A DNA stretch of 64,000 nucleotides from Pseudogymnoascus destructans (GCF_001641265.1 NW_020167523.1:1662592-1726591); one strand, 5' to 3'. Shown: positions 25,835-36,430, counted from the stretch's first letter. Made by a program: numbers and translations. Notes: generated by a model not told the origin, from the letters alone.

Positions 25835-27757
25835 CTACGCCAACCCCGCACAAATCGCCGCCACCGCCCCGCGATCATACTTAACATACTTCCCCCTCCT
25901 CCTATCCAACTCATGGTACCTGTCCCAGAACCTCCCATAAAGCGGCTCAACCATCGCCTGCACATCCCTCGCAAACACCTCCCTAACCTCCTTCTCCATC
26001 GTCAACATCTTATGCTTCGCCACCAGCTCATCAAACGTCGCATTGAACTGCCTGAACTTTTCCTTAATCGCATCCCTCTCCTTACTACTCAACGCCTTCA
26101 CCACCGCTGCGCTCTCATTCCCCGTGCTCCCCGACGTCGGCCTCCCCGGCCTCCCACCCCCCGTCCTGCTGCCGCCCGTATGCACGACGTCCATCAGGAT
26201 CCTCGACGTCTCCAGCCACGGATCCATATACAAGCTCGTCGCCTTTTTCTTCCACGTATCCAGGCTCGGGATCCGCGATTTCAGCAGCGGCGCAAGATCA
26301 GACGCGCTAATCATGCGATTCACAACCACGAGGTTATTCGCCAGGAACACACCCTGCAACTGCTTCGTCTTGAGCAGCTGCGCGCCCTTGGCCTGGAGGG
26401 AGGAGAGCAAAGCGTCAACCGTGTCGGCGCTGTAGTGCGCGAAGAGCTCTTTGCCGTCGGCTGTGACGTCGAAGGAGGCGAGGGAGGGGGTGGCGTCGGC
26501 GGAGGGGTTCGCGCCGGATGCGCTCTTCCAGTTGCCGTCGCCGAGGGAGATCATTATGCCGGAGATTGGGCGGAGGAATTCTACCATGGTTTGTAGACGC
26601 GCCATTGTCTCGGTGGTGATGGGGAGAGGGGGGACGTCGATGGGGATGCTCTGGATCCCGCTGACGCGCTTGCGTGTATCGTCTAGGAGTTCCGCGAGGG
26701 AGGAGCGCGCAGTGTCGCGGATAGGCTTGAGGACCGATCCGAATGGGCCTTTGAGCTCGCCTGTCTGCGTCTCCACGCGGCTGGAGAGCTGCGAGATGAT
26801 CTCCAGGATCTCGTAGGCGAGGAAACAGTCCGTGGTGAGGTGGGCGCGGATATGCACGTTCAGCTCTCGCAGCGTCCTGCCTACATCGTCCATGGCGCCT
26901 TGGCAGGCGAGGTTGAAGACCCGACCCCAGTCGTCGCGGGCGAAGAGCGCGCAGACGTTTTCGTGCTCGGCGATGTAGGCGCCTTTGATGGCTTGGGCGT
27001 ACATCCCGATGCCGTTCGTGCCGTGCTTGTAGATGGCGTCGGCGGACTTCTTCTTGGCTGTGTTTACGGATGCAGCGGCTAGGTTGGCGAGTGAGGCTTG
27101 TAGGTATGGACCGCGGACGTTGGCGTATATTTTTGCGGTTGGGCTCTCTTGGGCTCCCATTGATGACTGTTGGCGCGCACCGACGAAGGAGTTGATGAGG
27201 CCAAGCCGTGTGGTCTTGTCCTGGCTGAGTGTGGGCCAGGGCTTTTGCTTTGTGATGAAGTTCAGCGGCTCAACTGGCGCCGCATCTTCCTGTAGTATCC
27301 GCCGAAAGACGGACTCCAGCTGCTGATTCCCAAACTGTATTAACCGGCTGAGATCCGACAAGGCTTGCCGGTTTGATTTCATATTTGTAGATTTTAGATC
27401 CGACAAGGCCCTAGTGACTCGGTTCATCGACGCCAGGTAGGATGACAATCCCGCATTGTCCGGCCCCGATCTGATGATCTCCTCCTCATTATTCTTGATA
27501 TCCGACGGCCCTCGGACCGTCTCAATCGCACCCAGGATTGAGTCTATATTGTTCCCCAATACCTGGAGGCGTTGTGTATTTCCATGGATCGGGCCAATCG
27601 CCTCTTGTACGCTGCGCCCGCTGGTCTCCAGCCGTGTCAGGGAAGCTTGAATCTTCTTCGTCAGTTGCGCCGTCTTCTCCAGCCGTGATGTCAGGACATC
27701 GACTTCTGCTCGCGCCTCCTCGTCTGCGGCCTGGCGCGCGCTCAGGGTAATAGGCAT
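25835..27757 (-). CDS. EXO70: Exocyst complex subunit Exo70
   Basis: Exocyst subunit that binds PI(4,5)P2 and Rho GTPases to tether secretory vesicles at growth sites. The single exon gives 640 aa from Met 27757 (MPITLSARQAADEEARAEV). A further in-frame Met lies 21 codons upstream at 27820; the internal one is preferred because the conserved N-terminal coiled coil (DVLTSRLEKTAQLTKKIQ) begins just after it. Helical-rod motifs follow: LGNNIDSILGAIE, GPDNAGLSSYLASM, and ALSDLSRLIQFGNQQLES. The basic C-terminal segment (RYHELDRRRGKYVKYDRGAV) matches the phosphoinositide-binding end of Exo70. Its length is normal for fungal orthologues. Confidence 0.93.
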   Translation of the reverse strand: MPITLSARQAADEEARAEVDVLTSRLEKTAQLTKKIQASLTRLETSGRSVQEAIGPIHGNTQRLQVLGNNIDSILGAIETVRGPSDIKNNEEEIIRSGPDNAGLSSYLASMNRVTRALSDLKSTNMKSNRQALSDLSRLIQFGNQQLESVFRRILQEDAAPVEPLNFITKQKPWPTLSQDKTTRLGLINSFVGARQQSSMGAQESPTAKIYANVRGPYLQASLANLAAASVNTAKKKSADAIYKHGTNGIGMYAQAIKGAYIAEHENVCALFARDDWGRVFNLACQGAMDDVGRTLRELNVHIRAHLTTDCFLAYEILEIISQLSSRVETQTGELKGPFGSVLKPIRDTARSSLAELLDDTRKRVSGIQSIPIDVPPLPITTETMARLQTMVEFLRPISGIMISLGDGNWKSASGANPSADATPSLASFDVTADGKELFAHYSADTVDALLSSLQAKGAQLLKTKQLQGVFLANNLVVVNRMISASDLAPLLKSRIPSLDTWKKKATSLYMDPWLETSRILMDVVHTGGSRTGGGRPGRPTSGSTGNESAAVVKALSSKERDAIKEKFRQFNATFDELVAKHKMLTMEKEVREVFARDVQAMVEPLYGRFWDRYHELDRRRGKYVKYDRGAVAAICAGLA

Positions 27758-28419
27758 TGTGATGTGCTGCGCATCCGCTACCGGGGTGAAATAGCCGTAC
27801 GCTGTCTCAAAGGTCGTCATTCTCCCCAGCCAGGCGCCAATTTAAGGGTGAGCTGATGTTATTGTCGAGCATGGGTATGTGAGGTTGCCCCGTTGCGGGT
27901 TCTTGTTGAGAACAGAGTTATGCAGTCGCAAACAATGTAGGGATCAAGATAGTATATTATAGAAGACTCAATGACCTTCGTAGGGTTCTGGAATGTTGTG
28001 ATTTCTGACGTGTAGCATCGTGTTTGAGGGAGGTCGGTGATCGGCGAGCGAGTGGTGAGTGATGATCGCTACGAACATGCGACGGCCTCATGGCTCATGG
28101 TGGTTTGAATCAGCTAGCAGCCACCGACAACACCAGCCACAACAAGCACCAGCCATATTATATTCACCAGCCACAGATGTCACATGCAATCTGTGGCATA
28201 GCGCCCCGGGACCAAAAGAAGTGGCGGGAGCTACTCACCCGATTAATTCCTGGTTTGGCCGCCATCGAGTATGAAGATTCAGAATCAGGGACCAAAATCC
28301 CTTGTTCCCTGATTCTGAATCTTCAACTCCCCCTCTAGTATTTAGCTTCTTAAAAAACACAGATCAGAATAGTTCTGCATTAGCCTCAAGCTCATCGCCG
28401 CCATGAGATTGGGTGCCAA
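27758..28419. promoter_or_regulatory. Divergent promoter region, Exo70 / cPLA2-like
   Basis: These 662 bp separate divergent starts and contain the 20-bp inverted repeat at 28272-28325. No known site is assigned. Confidence 0.5.
28272..28325. repeat. Perfect 20-bp inverted repeat with 14-nt loop
   Basis: Arms 28272-28291 (TGAAGATTCAGAATCAGGGA) and 28306-28325 are exact reverse complements. It lies about 95 bp before the cPLA2-like start codon, so it may be in its promoter or 5' UTR. Confidence 0.85.
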
Positions 28420-31098
28420 TTGCATCTTGCCATGATTCTGACAGTGCTGAAGACCCTTAAACACAACCCCTCCCTACGAAGCCGCCGCGCTCTTGTACCT
28501 TATTCGCAGCTTGTGGACCTGTCGCATTGGACTCGAGGCCCGCGATCGAATATATTAAGACGGCTTGAACCTCGAAACCCCCACAGGCATGATCGCGTTG
28601 TCGCCCAGAAAAGACGCTTCTTTCGTCGAAGGCCAGCCAAGGCTCCGATGAATTCCAGTGGCACTGTGGCCAAGGCTACTACAATTGTACTTGTTGCTGG
28701 CCTAGCCTATGTCCTATATGAGAATAACTTTCTCCAACCCCTGCCGCCTACGAAGTCCCGGGAACGGCTTACGGTAGAGCGAGTTTCGCGGCGGAAGCTG
28801 CAAGAGAAGATAGAGAAGGATGCGACTGAGAATGTCGAGGAGCTTCCAGGCTTGCCCTTCGCAAAGGCGGCCGCTCCTGATAAAAATGCGGAAGATTCAT
28901 CATGGGGTCGCTTTGCGAGCGGGTTCGAATCGCTGGCTTCCTTGAAGGATGTTGAGTGGAGTACTGTGCAAGGAAACATCACTGGTTATATACTGCCGGA
29001 ATGGGCAAAGAACATCCAGGAAGGCTTGTCAAAATTGCAGCTCGAGATGTCAATGGCTCCTGGAAGTCTGGCGGATGAGATATGGAAGGATGCCCAAGAC
29101 CCAGAAAACAACCCCGAGATCGCGCGCCGCGCGACTGTTCGAGTGTCCCAGGAACTATGCGACGAGGAAAAGGAGTTTCTGAAGAAGCGCAAAGTGGTCA
29201 CCACAACCGCCCTGGCAAAATATCTTGGTATCCCAGACGAGGAGGTCCATCCAGATGACGTCCCTACAATCGCCATGGTGAGCTCGGGAGGGGGCTTGCG
29301 CGCTCTTGTTGCAGGGACAGGTTCTCTTCTCGCTGCGCATGAAGACGGCCTCTTCCAGTGCGTTACCTACACTGCCGGTGTTAGTGGAAGCTGCTGGATG
29401 CAGACAATCTACCACTCATCTCTGGGAAATCGCCGCTTCGACTCTATGGTTAATCATCTCAGAGCTCGCCTTGGTACTCACATCGCGTACCCGCCCGATG
29501 CTCTTACGGCTCTGAACTCTGCACCTACCAACAAGTTCCTGCTTAGCGGCTTTGTCGAGAAACTGAAGGGTGATCCCGGAGCCGACTTTGGTGTCGTTGA
29601 TCTATATGGATTGTTACTCGCGGCAAGACTTCTCGTTCCAAAGGGCGAATTAGGTGTCGACAACAGGAACCTGAAGATCTCCAACCAGCGCGAAAGCTTG
29701 AAAGACGGCGAGCACCCCATGCCTATCTACACTGCTGTCCGCCACGAGATCCCTATTTTGGAAGAATCTACCAATAAAGAGAAGGAGACTGATACTCCGT
29801 CCGAGGCGACCAAAGCACTGGCAAAGAAGGAGTCCTGGTTCCAATGGTTCGAGATTAGCCCGTACGAGATGTTCTGCGAAGAGTTCTCAGCCGGTATTCC
29901 CACTTGGGCCATGGGCCGACAGTTCAAGAACGGCGAAGATGTCCCACAAGAGAACGGCCTTGGAGTCCCAGAGATGAAGCTGCCACTTCTAATGGGTGTT
30001 TTCGGTAGCGCTATGTGCGCCACCCTGAGCCACTATGCAAAGGAAGTCAAGCCAATTATGAAGGGCATTCTACCAGTTGGTTTCTCAACAATCAAAGACA
30101 TCATCGAGGAGCGCAACGATGATCTCTCCAAAGTCCACCCCATTGACCCCGCATCAATCCCCAACTACTGCGTAGGAATGAAAGACAGACTCCCCGACAC
30201 TGCACCAGAAAGCATCTTCAAATCCGACCACATCGAGCTCATGGACGCCGGAATGTCAAACAACCTACCCATCTACAGCTGTCTCCGCCCAGGACGCGAC
30301 GTCGACATCCTCATCGCCTTCGACGCCAGCGCCGACATCAAGACCGAGAACTGGCTCCAAGTGACAGAAGGTTACGCCCTGCAGCGCGGCATCAAGGGAT
30401 GGCCCCTCGGCGCCGGCTGGCCTAGGAAATCCGATTCCTCCGAGGAAGCCGCTGCCCAGCTCGAAGACGCGCAGGTTACCTCAGCCGCTGAGGCAGAGGC
30501 AAAGCTCAAGGAGGCAAAGGCGGATGCGGAGACGGATCATAAGGCGCATGATAAGGCAGTTGCTAAGAAGGATACTTCAAAGGACAGAGTTGCAGCAGCT
30601 AACCCTGATGGAAACGTCAGCGACAGCGGCGACCTTGGCTTCTGTAGCGTTTGGGTTGGTAGCACGCAGGAGCGCCAGCACACCGACCAATCCACCGCCC
30701 CGCAATCCAAGGACGAGTCCGAGTCCGAACCCAAGTCCAAATCCGAGGAGTGGAAGCTGATGGAGCCCGATGCGGGGATCGCAGTCGTCTATTTCCCGCT
30801 CCTAGCCAACCCAGCGGTCGAGGGCGTGGACCCAGAGACGAGTCCGTACATGAGCACGTGGAACTTCATCTACACGCCCGAGGACGTGGATAATGTCGTT
30901 GGGCTTGCGAGGGCGAATTTCGAGGAGGGGAAGGAGAGGACGAGGCGCGTGGTGAGGGCGGTGTATGAGAGGAAGAAGAGGGCGAGGGAGGGGAGGGAGG
31001 GGAGGGAACGGGAGGGGCTGTGGGGGAGGATGGGGGGCAGGAGAATGCTTAATGGGGATGTTGTATTAACTGAATCTAGAAACAACTCTTCCTTGTAA
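28420..31098 (+). CDS. Membrane-anchored cytosolic phospholipase A2-like lipase
   Basis: Group IV (cPLA2/PLA2_B) hydrolase of the Ser-Asp dyad class, acting on phospholipid acyl esters. The single exon gives 892 aa. Catalytic motifs are present: oxyanion loop VSSGGGLRAL at about residues 287-296, nucleophile elbow GVSGSCW with Ser near 323, and the Asp in MDAGMSNNLP near 609. The first 76 residues are basic and may be a mitochondrial presequence; one transmembrane stretch follows (ATTIVLVAGLAYVLY, about 86-100). Starting at Met 77 would leave a simple signal-anchor protein. An Ala/Glu/Lys-rich helical insert lies near 680-730 and the C-terminus is highly charged. Yeast Plb-type secreted enzymes have signal peptides and glycosylation-rich chains, so this is a different subfamily. 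The substrate is not known. Confidence 0.85.
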   Translation: MHLAMILTVLKTLKHNPSLRSRRALVPYSQLVDLSHWTRGPRSNILRRLEPRNPHRHDRVVAQKRRFFRRRPAKAPMNSSGTVAKATTIVLVAGLAYVLYENNFLQPLPPTKSRERLTVERVSRRKLQEKIEKDATENVEELPGLPFAKAAAPDKNAEDSSWGRFASGFESLASLKDVEWSTVQGNITGYILPEWAKNIQEGLSKLQLEMSMAPGSLADEIWKDAQDPENNPEIARRATVRVSQELCDEEKEFLKKRKVVTTTALAKYLGIPDEEVHPDDVPTIAMVSSGGGLRALVAGTGSLLAAHEDGLFQCVTYTAGVSGSCWMQTIYHSSLGNRRFDSMVNHLRARLGTHIAYPPDALTALNSAPTNKFLLSGFVEKLKGDPGADFGVVDLYGLLLAARLLVPKGELGVDNRNLKISNQRESLKDGEHPMPIYTAVRHEIPILEESTNKEKETDTPSEATKALAKKESWFQWFEISPYEMFCEEFSAGIPTWAMGRQFKNGEDVPQENGLGVPEMKLPLLMGVFGSAMCATLSHYAKEVKPIMKGILPVGFSTIKDIIEERNDDLSKVHPIDPASIPNYCVGMKDRLPDTAPESIFKSDHIELMDAGMSNNLPIYSCLRPGRDVDILIAFDASADIKTENWLQVTEGYALQRGIKGWPLGAGWPRKSDSSEEAAAQLEDAQVTSAAEAEAKLKEAKADAETDHKAHDKAVAKKDTSKDRVAAANPDGNVSDSGDLGFCSVWVGSTQERQHTDQSTAPQSKDESESEPKSKSEEWKLMEPDAGIAVVYFPLLANPAVEGVDPETSPYMSTWNFIYTPEDVDNVVGLARANFEEGKERTRRVVRAVYERKKRAREGREGREREGLWGRMGGRRMLNGDVVLTESRNNSSL

Positions 31099-31780
31099 GT
31101 AACTAACTTATACAATGCCGTTCTCCATATATATAAGATCTGACCTCAGATCCGTAATAGTCTCCCATATCACTGCTCTATCGAGTTACAAGCCCCAGTA
31201 TTTCCGATCGGTGATGATGACAACGATGCGATCAGAGCGGGCCGTGGTTTCCTCGGCCTGTTCGTACCCCCGCACAACTCAGACCTAGAGTGTATCAGTA
31301 CAACAGCTGGGAAAACGGCCATCTTTAACTATCCTCGTAACTCTATACTGGCCGATATTCAATATTCTATTTCTACCCTCAATAACCCTCTCTCCCTCTC
31401 CCTCTCTCCCTCTCCCTCTCTCCCTCTCCCTCTCTCCCTCTCCCTCTCTCCCTCTCCCTCTCTCCCTCTCCCTCTCTCCCTCTCCCTCTCTCCCTCTCCC
31501 TCTCTCTCTCTCTCTCTCCGAACATATGCCTCTCCCCATTCACGACCCAGTGATTCAGTCTATGGCCTCTCCCACAACCCTCTTCTCTCCCTCAGCTCAG
31601 CTCTCGCCAATATGAGGCTGTGCCCGTGGTGGATCGGCGGTCAGAAAGCTTAATACAGCTACTACTGCCAGCGGTCGGAATAACAATAAATCCTGTAACT
31701 TAACTTAAATATAACTTATATACAAAGCTCCTTCCCGGCGACCGTCCCCTTGGTTCCGACATAGACGCCGTTTCTTCGCT
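31099..31780. other. Intergenic, contains CT-rich satellite
   Basis: Between the cPLA2-like stop and the cyclin start. The only feature is the 14-mer repeat at 31387-31519. Confidence 0.6.
31387..31519. repeat. 14-bp CT-rich tandem repeat (about 9 copies)
   Basis: The unit CTCTCTCCCTCTCC repeats and ends in a pure CT run. It reads as an Arg/Glu repeat on the minus strand, which is a composition artefact, not a protein. It lies about 260 bp upstream of the cyclin gene. Confidence 0.9.
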
Positions 31781-32606
31781 ATGGGATTCCCGCCGTCAAC
31801 CACCAACGCGCTCTCGCCGGAGCATGTGAATTCCCACGACGACTACGATTCAGATGACGACTCCGACTACTATTTCCACACATATGCTCCCCTCTCGTGT
31901 TTTCCCACGCCTCCGCCTTCATCACACACCTCAAGTCCACCCTCGCCGTTCCCCGATACCTCGTCCGACTGCTCGCTGGACTCCAGTTTACGAGGTACTT
32001 TCCCCCTACCCTATTGCCAACCACGAATTACGAGCTAACCACCCTCCAGGACCAGCAACTTACCTCTCCAACCTCATCCCCTGCGCCGCCTCCCTCCTCT
32101 CGCCCTCGCCATCCCTCACCCACACCCTTCTCACCCACGCAAACCTCGCTATAGAAACCCTCGCCCTAGCAGCCTGCATCCTCGACTCCCTCACCCCCCG
32201 CTTCGCGACCCTCTGGCGCCGCTCTCTCCCCCTCCACACCCTCCCCACGGACTCCCAACACATCGACACCGTCCGCCCCGAAATCATCATCCTCGCCGCC
32301 GTAATGATAGCCCACAAATTCCTCGACGACGCTGGGGCGAGGACAAGGACTTATAGCGAGGTTGTTGGGGGTGGGAGGTGGAGCATGGATATGCTGAATG
32401 TCACTGAGCGCTGCGTTGTGGAGAATCTAGGGTGGAGAATTGCCAGGTTATGGAGGGGAGAGCTGATTGAGGGCGCGGAGGAGGATATGAGGAGGGCGGG
32501 GATGGTGTGGGAGATGGCGGGGAAGAGGGTTGGTGGTGGGGCGAGGATGAAGGGGGGGTTGTTGACGCCTGTCGAAGGGGTGGTGGGGGAGGATCTTGCT
32601 TGTTGA
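31781..32606 (+). CDS. Cyclin-like protein (PCL/Pho80 type)
   Basis: Probable partner of a Pho85-class cyclin-dependent kinase. Exons 31781-31994 and 32050-32606 give 256 aa; the 55-nt intron (gtactt...cag, with CTAAC) joins SSLRG to PATYLSNLIPC. The first 75 residues are Asp/Ser/Pro-rich and disordered. The cyclin box covers about 90-215, with LAIETLALAACILDSL, then IIILAAVMIAHKFLDD, and MLNVTERCVVENLGWRI, all in the order seen in PCL cyclins. The C-terminus is short, basic and Gly-rich. The exact subfamily is not assigned. Confidence 0.75.
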
Positions 32607-33051
32607 GAGGAGAGGCCTGTTGAGTCTGTTTGGAGAGAGCATTTGCTGGTTATTTGCCGGCTGGTTGGCGTTTTGGAGGAGCGTGTTGTTCGTTGATTTT
32701 GGATTTTGGCGCAAACGGATGCATTTATGGGCGCTGCTGGCTGGTTGTAAGCCATTCTGGAGGCCCAGGGGCGCTTGGGAAGCGAAGCAAATTGTGGCTG
32801 GCATTGAGGGAGAGAGTACTCTGCCGTTTTGATATTATGATACCCTGGAACATAGTACGTCGTATACCTAAAGAGGGCAAGGATGGATGGAACCTAATGA
32901 ATGGATTATCGATATTTTACTTCTCTTCGCTGGAAGCTTGATGGAGATGTGTTTGGTGAATGTCATGTGAAAGGTCCTCGATGATATTCGCATTGCAGTG
33001 ACTTGCTGTCTTAGTTATGGTCAAGAACTGAGCCAAGGGTACCCTGGATCT
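32607..33051. other. Intergenic spacer
   Basis: Downstream of the cyclin gene and at the edge of the transposon-rich block. No supported gene. Confidence 0.4.
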
Positions 33052-34213
33052 CTACACCAGTGTACACATGGTTTGGGTCCATGAAATTATAGCGTTGGTG
33101 TCATCATCAGATTCGCTATCAATCCCGTGTGGGATATACTCTCCAGAAGGGCCGCTAGACGAGGAAGGCACCTCTCTTCCATGAGCTGAACGAATAGTCT
33201 TTGCTAGCATCGCACGCTTCCTCTTCAGAAGAGGACGATTAACTGGAGTAAATGATGGCCCTGGTTTGTCTTCGTCGCTAGTCCAATCCTCAGCGGTAGA
33301 ATCACCAATCGTAGTAGGAGCAGGAGTAATCAAATTAACATCTAGGACAGGCACGAAGGATGACCCGTGAAGCTGCAAAGGAATAATCTCTTTCCCAGCC
33401 AATAGTATCTGGCCCTCGGGAGAGAGATGAGCAGCCAGAACCTCGTCGCGCGTGTTGTTTAGTGCATCAGCAATGGCCTGGAATGACTCAGGAGAACGGA
33501 GCTTGGTCAGAATATCAATGATGTTCTTGTCAATCTGCTTAATTTCTCGCCAGGCATCATGGCTGTTTAGCACAGATAGTCTAACTATTGTGACTTTCTT
33601 CTTCTGAAAAACCTCCATATGGATTAGCACCCTCCTTTGTACATGTTCCATGGGTAGGGGGGGCTCTTACTCTGATTGGCGATAATGAACCTGCAGTTCA
33701 ACTGATTGCTGTTGTTATCGAACAAACACGGTGACATGCAGCGTCTAAATTCGCACCTTGGGACGACACCGCATACATCATGATGAGTACGGTAAGGCTA
33801 GAGTGAGTGTCTGTCAGTCCAGCATGTAACACCTCTGCTCGAATGTAGAAGGTCTTGCAAACTGTCTCTACATACCAAGCAGAGACTGGTATCTCTTCAG
33901 AGCACAAGCGTTTATTCCTCTTTCCATCCTTGTCCTGCTTCATGCAGTGCCCCATAATATCCTTTATGATCCATCTCATTTTGGGACTCCCGAAGGTCAG
34001 GTGCTGTAGGACATCTGAAGCGTCCGTAATAGGTCTATCCCCTCTCCTCAAAGTTGAATATGCTAGCTGGAGGCCTGTGAAACCCTGAGATCGCAAGATG
34101 GTAATGGTGGCTACAGTATCGTCAAGGAAACGCCCTCGCACCTTGGTGTGAGTAAGGGTTTGGTGAAAGCGACTCAATAAGGTCGAGACGGCATTGATAG
34201 TCATGGAACGCAT
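33052..34213 (-). pseudogene. Unrecognised ORF remnants beside transposon relics
   Basis: Two minus-strand open frames, 34213-33698 (171 aa) and 33651-33052 (199 aa), follow each other. The first contains FTGLQLAYSTLRRGDRP and TFGSPKMRWIIKDIMGHCM. The second has charged helices (AWREIKQIDKNIIDILTKL) then a disordered Ser/Asp tail. They may be pieces of one protein split by a frame change or intron between 33698 and 33651. I do not recognise the family; the position next to transposon debris suggests mobile-element cargo or a decayed host gene. Confidence 0.4.
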
Positions 34214-34430
34214 TGGGCCAGTGATTTTGGAAAAACTCTTTAGATCAGCAGTTGGATCTACTCAGTGCTCCTTTTCTTTCAACCAAATCTCCAACCCTTC
34301 CTTGTAATCCCTTCTGTATGTTACCGGTGCAGGGTGTAGAAAATGCATGCATTATACTTACTTAACGAAACCCTGGTGGAAGAATTGATATTCGGCAGCT
34401 TCCGAAGAGGTCATCCTAAGCAGTGCTGTG

Positions 34431-34732
34431 TGTAATGGTGGGTGCACCAGATGTGAGAATCTAGCCACCCAAGGAAGGGATGATTTTACTAAGACAACAC
34501 ACTGTCTTAGAAAAAGAGCCAAAGGGTCGTAGCTTAGACTATTCCACAACGCAGCAATCAGGTGTATGATATAGTGGAGTGGTTTAGACAAGTTGTAACA
34601 AATGTTGAGTCTGAGAACTCAGGGATAAGTCAGAGGTTAGCACCTCACTGACTTTTCAGAAACAAGGAGTAATAAGATCAATGCTTTGAAGCTTGGAAAA
34701 GATGTGGAAGTATGTGATAGTCGATTTACTGT
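34431..34732. repeat. Left terminal inverted repeat of the MITE-like element
   Basis: About 302 bp, reverse complement of 35197-35499 with scattered mismatches. Confidence 0.85.
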
Positions 34733-35196
34733 TGTCATACTGACATTCGTTGCACTCAGTTTGCTATCAAACTCAAGAGCAAACTTGGAAATCTCCTCCT
34801 CAAACCTACAAGTCACTATACACATTTTGGCTTATCACACCAACAACAAGAGCAATACTACTCAACGATTGCTACAACCATCTATGATTCATTACACGTC
34901 ATTGCTCCTTAGTTACTGGGCCGATATTACCACATAGCATATCTCTACAACCCTCTATGATTCATTACATGACAACACTCATACTACCACATGATATCTA
35001 CCAACTAGAGGCCTAGGAGCATGAACGATAGCTCTAAAAGCTCCTACGAACCTAAGAGATGGTTCTATGGGATTCTCTTACGTCGACTACAGTTACCAAG
35101 CCTGGTTAGTCATGAAAAGTCTTGGAAAATGAGAGAACTACACTCCTTTAGCATAAAGAGGATTGCCCTTTCCTTAAGAAAGGGCAAGCAGACAAT

Positions 35197-35499
35197 ACAG
35201 TAAATCGACTATCACATACTTCCACGTCTTTTCCAAGCTTCCAAGCATTCATCTTGTTACTCCTTGTTTCTGAAAAGTCAGTGAGGTGTTAACCTCTGAC
35301 TTACCCCTGAGTTCCCAGACTCAACATTTGTTGCAACTTGTCTGAACCACTTCACTACATCACACACCTGATTGCTGCGTTGTGGAATAGTCTAAGCTAC
35401 GACCCTTTGGCTCTTTTTCCTAAGACAGTGTGTTGTCTTAGTAAATTCATCCCTTCCTTGGGTGGCTAGATTCTCACATCTGGTGCACCCACCATTACA
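35197..35499. repeat. Right terminal inverted repeat of the MITE-like element
   Basis: About 303 bp, pairs with 34431-34732. The inner boundary ACAGTAAATCGA matches TCGATTTACTGT on the left. Confidence 0.85.
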
Positions 35500-36430
35500 T
35501 GAGGGACCCAAGCACGCTCGTTGTCGTCATTGGCGTTATACTGAGTATAGTAATCTTCTGGCTGATTTAATGTTAGTGAAGGAGGTAGCACATAGGGTCG
35601 AGTGTTACTTGACTCAGTATCTAGAACAGGAAGCTGTAGAAGTTGTCTCCGGGTAGCCTCAGCCCAGTTCATCTGGTTGGTCTGATGTGTAACATGCCTC
35701 TGAAGATTTGCCCCATAAACTGGCCACCTAGGTCTACGCCGGCGATTTGGATTACCGAAATCCTCCTTCTCTCTTCCGCTTTGTCTTTGCTTGAGATATA
35801 GAATAAATTGAACGGAGATCACGACGTGCAAGCTCTCCTGCAAATATACCCGCCTTTGCTCCTTTTATAAATGCCTGAAGCGATTCCCATTGATCTATAG
35901 TTGTAGTTTCTATATCGAAGATTCGGAGAGGATAATCTCCATGGCGTAATAGCTTCTTTGGATCTTGTGGAGTATTGCTAAAATCTGGTTCTTTGTGAGG
36001 TTGGGAGAGAAAGGAATCTGTATCTTCTGGCCGTATATATGCCTTGTGTTGTTGTATATGAGTTATCACAAGTGTACTCTTAGAACAGTCAATTCGAAAT
36101 CCCGTTTCGTCGAAATTCCAAATATCTTCACGATGGATTTTGTATTTTGTAAGACAGTAGTGAAGTAGGGAAAACCATGAGAGGATATCATCTTTGCTTG
36201 TTGCTGCTCTTCTTTCTGCAGATAGTGAAGCAGTTTTCACATGAGTGGAATCGTTACTGTTTATATTCCTTTGCAATCAGACCTTGCTAACCAATTCTTT
36301 CGTTGCAGAGGTTCAAACAATATCGCTAGGCTATCTAACAGCATGCTTGTCGATGCCGGTTCTGAGCTCGCCATGTCGATACAAATCAACCTATTGAGAG
36401 CTTCCCACAGACACCTCGCGATATCGCGGG
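35500..36430 (-). mobile_element. Internally deleted pogo/Fot-like transposase
   Basis: Minus-strand frame 36276-35752 contains DILSWFSLLHYCLTKYKIH, then WNFDETGFRIDCSKSTLVI, the start of the DDE domain of Fot/pogo transposases. Where about 150 residues including the second and third acidic residues should follow, the frame goes almost directly to QAFIKGAKAGIFAGELARRDL, a C-terminal segment. A basic continuation (RRRRPRWPVYG) is read in another frame down to the MITE insertion at 35499. A degraded N-terminal part may extend to about 36430. It cannot encode an active enzyme. Confidence 0.75.

Larger units (their letters stand above)
34431..35499. mobile_element. Non-autonomous inverted-repeat element (MITE-like), complete
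   Basis: A 1069-bp element with long imperfect terminal inverted repeats, left 34431-34732 and right 35197-35499. The outermost sequence is TGTAATGGTGGGTGCACC and its complement. If the first TA is read as target site, the ends are TA/ATGGTGGG...CCCACCAT/TA, fitting a Tc1/mariner-pogo mover. The 464-bp centre has no coding ORF. It interrupts a pogo-like transposase relic on its right side. A second, truncated family member lies at 55843-56655. Confidence 0.85.

Noticed and set aside
31285..31539. Arg/Glu-repeat protein on the minus strand
   Set aside because: Pure product of the CT satellite.
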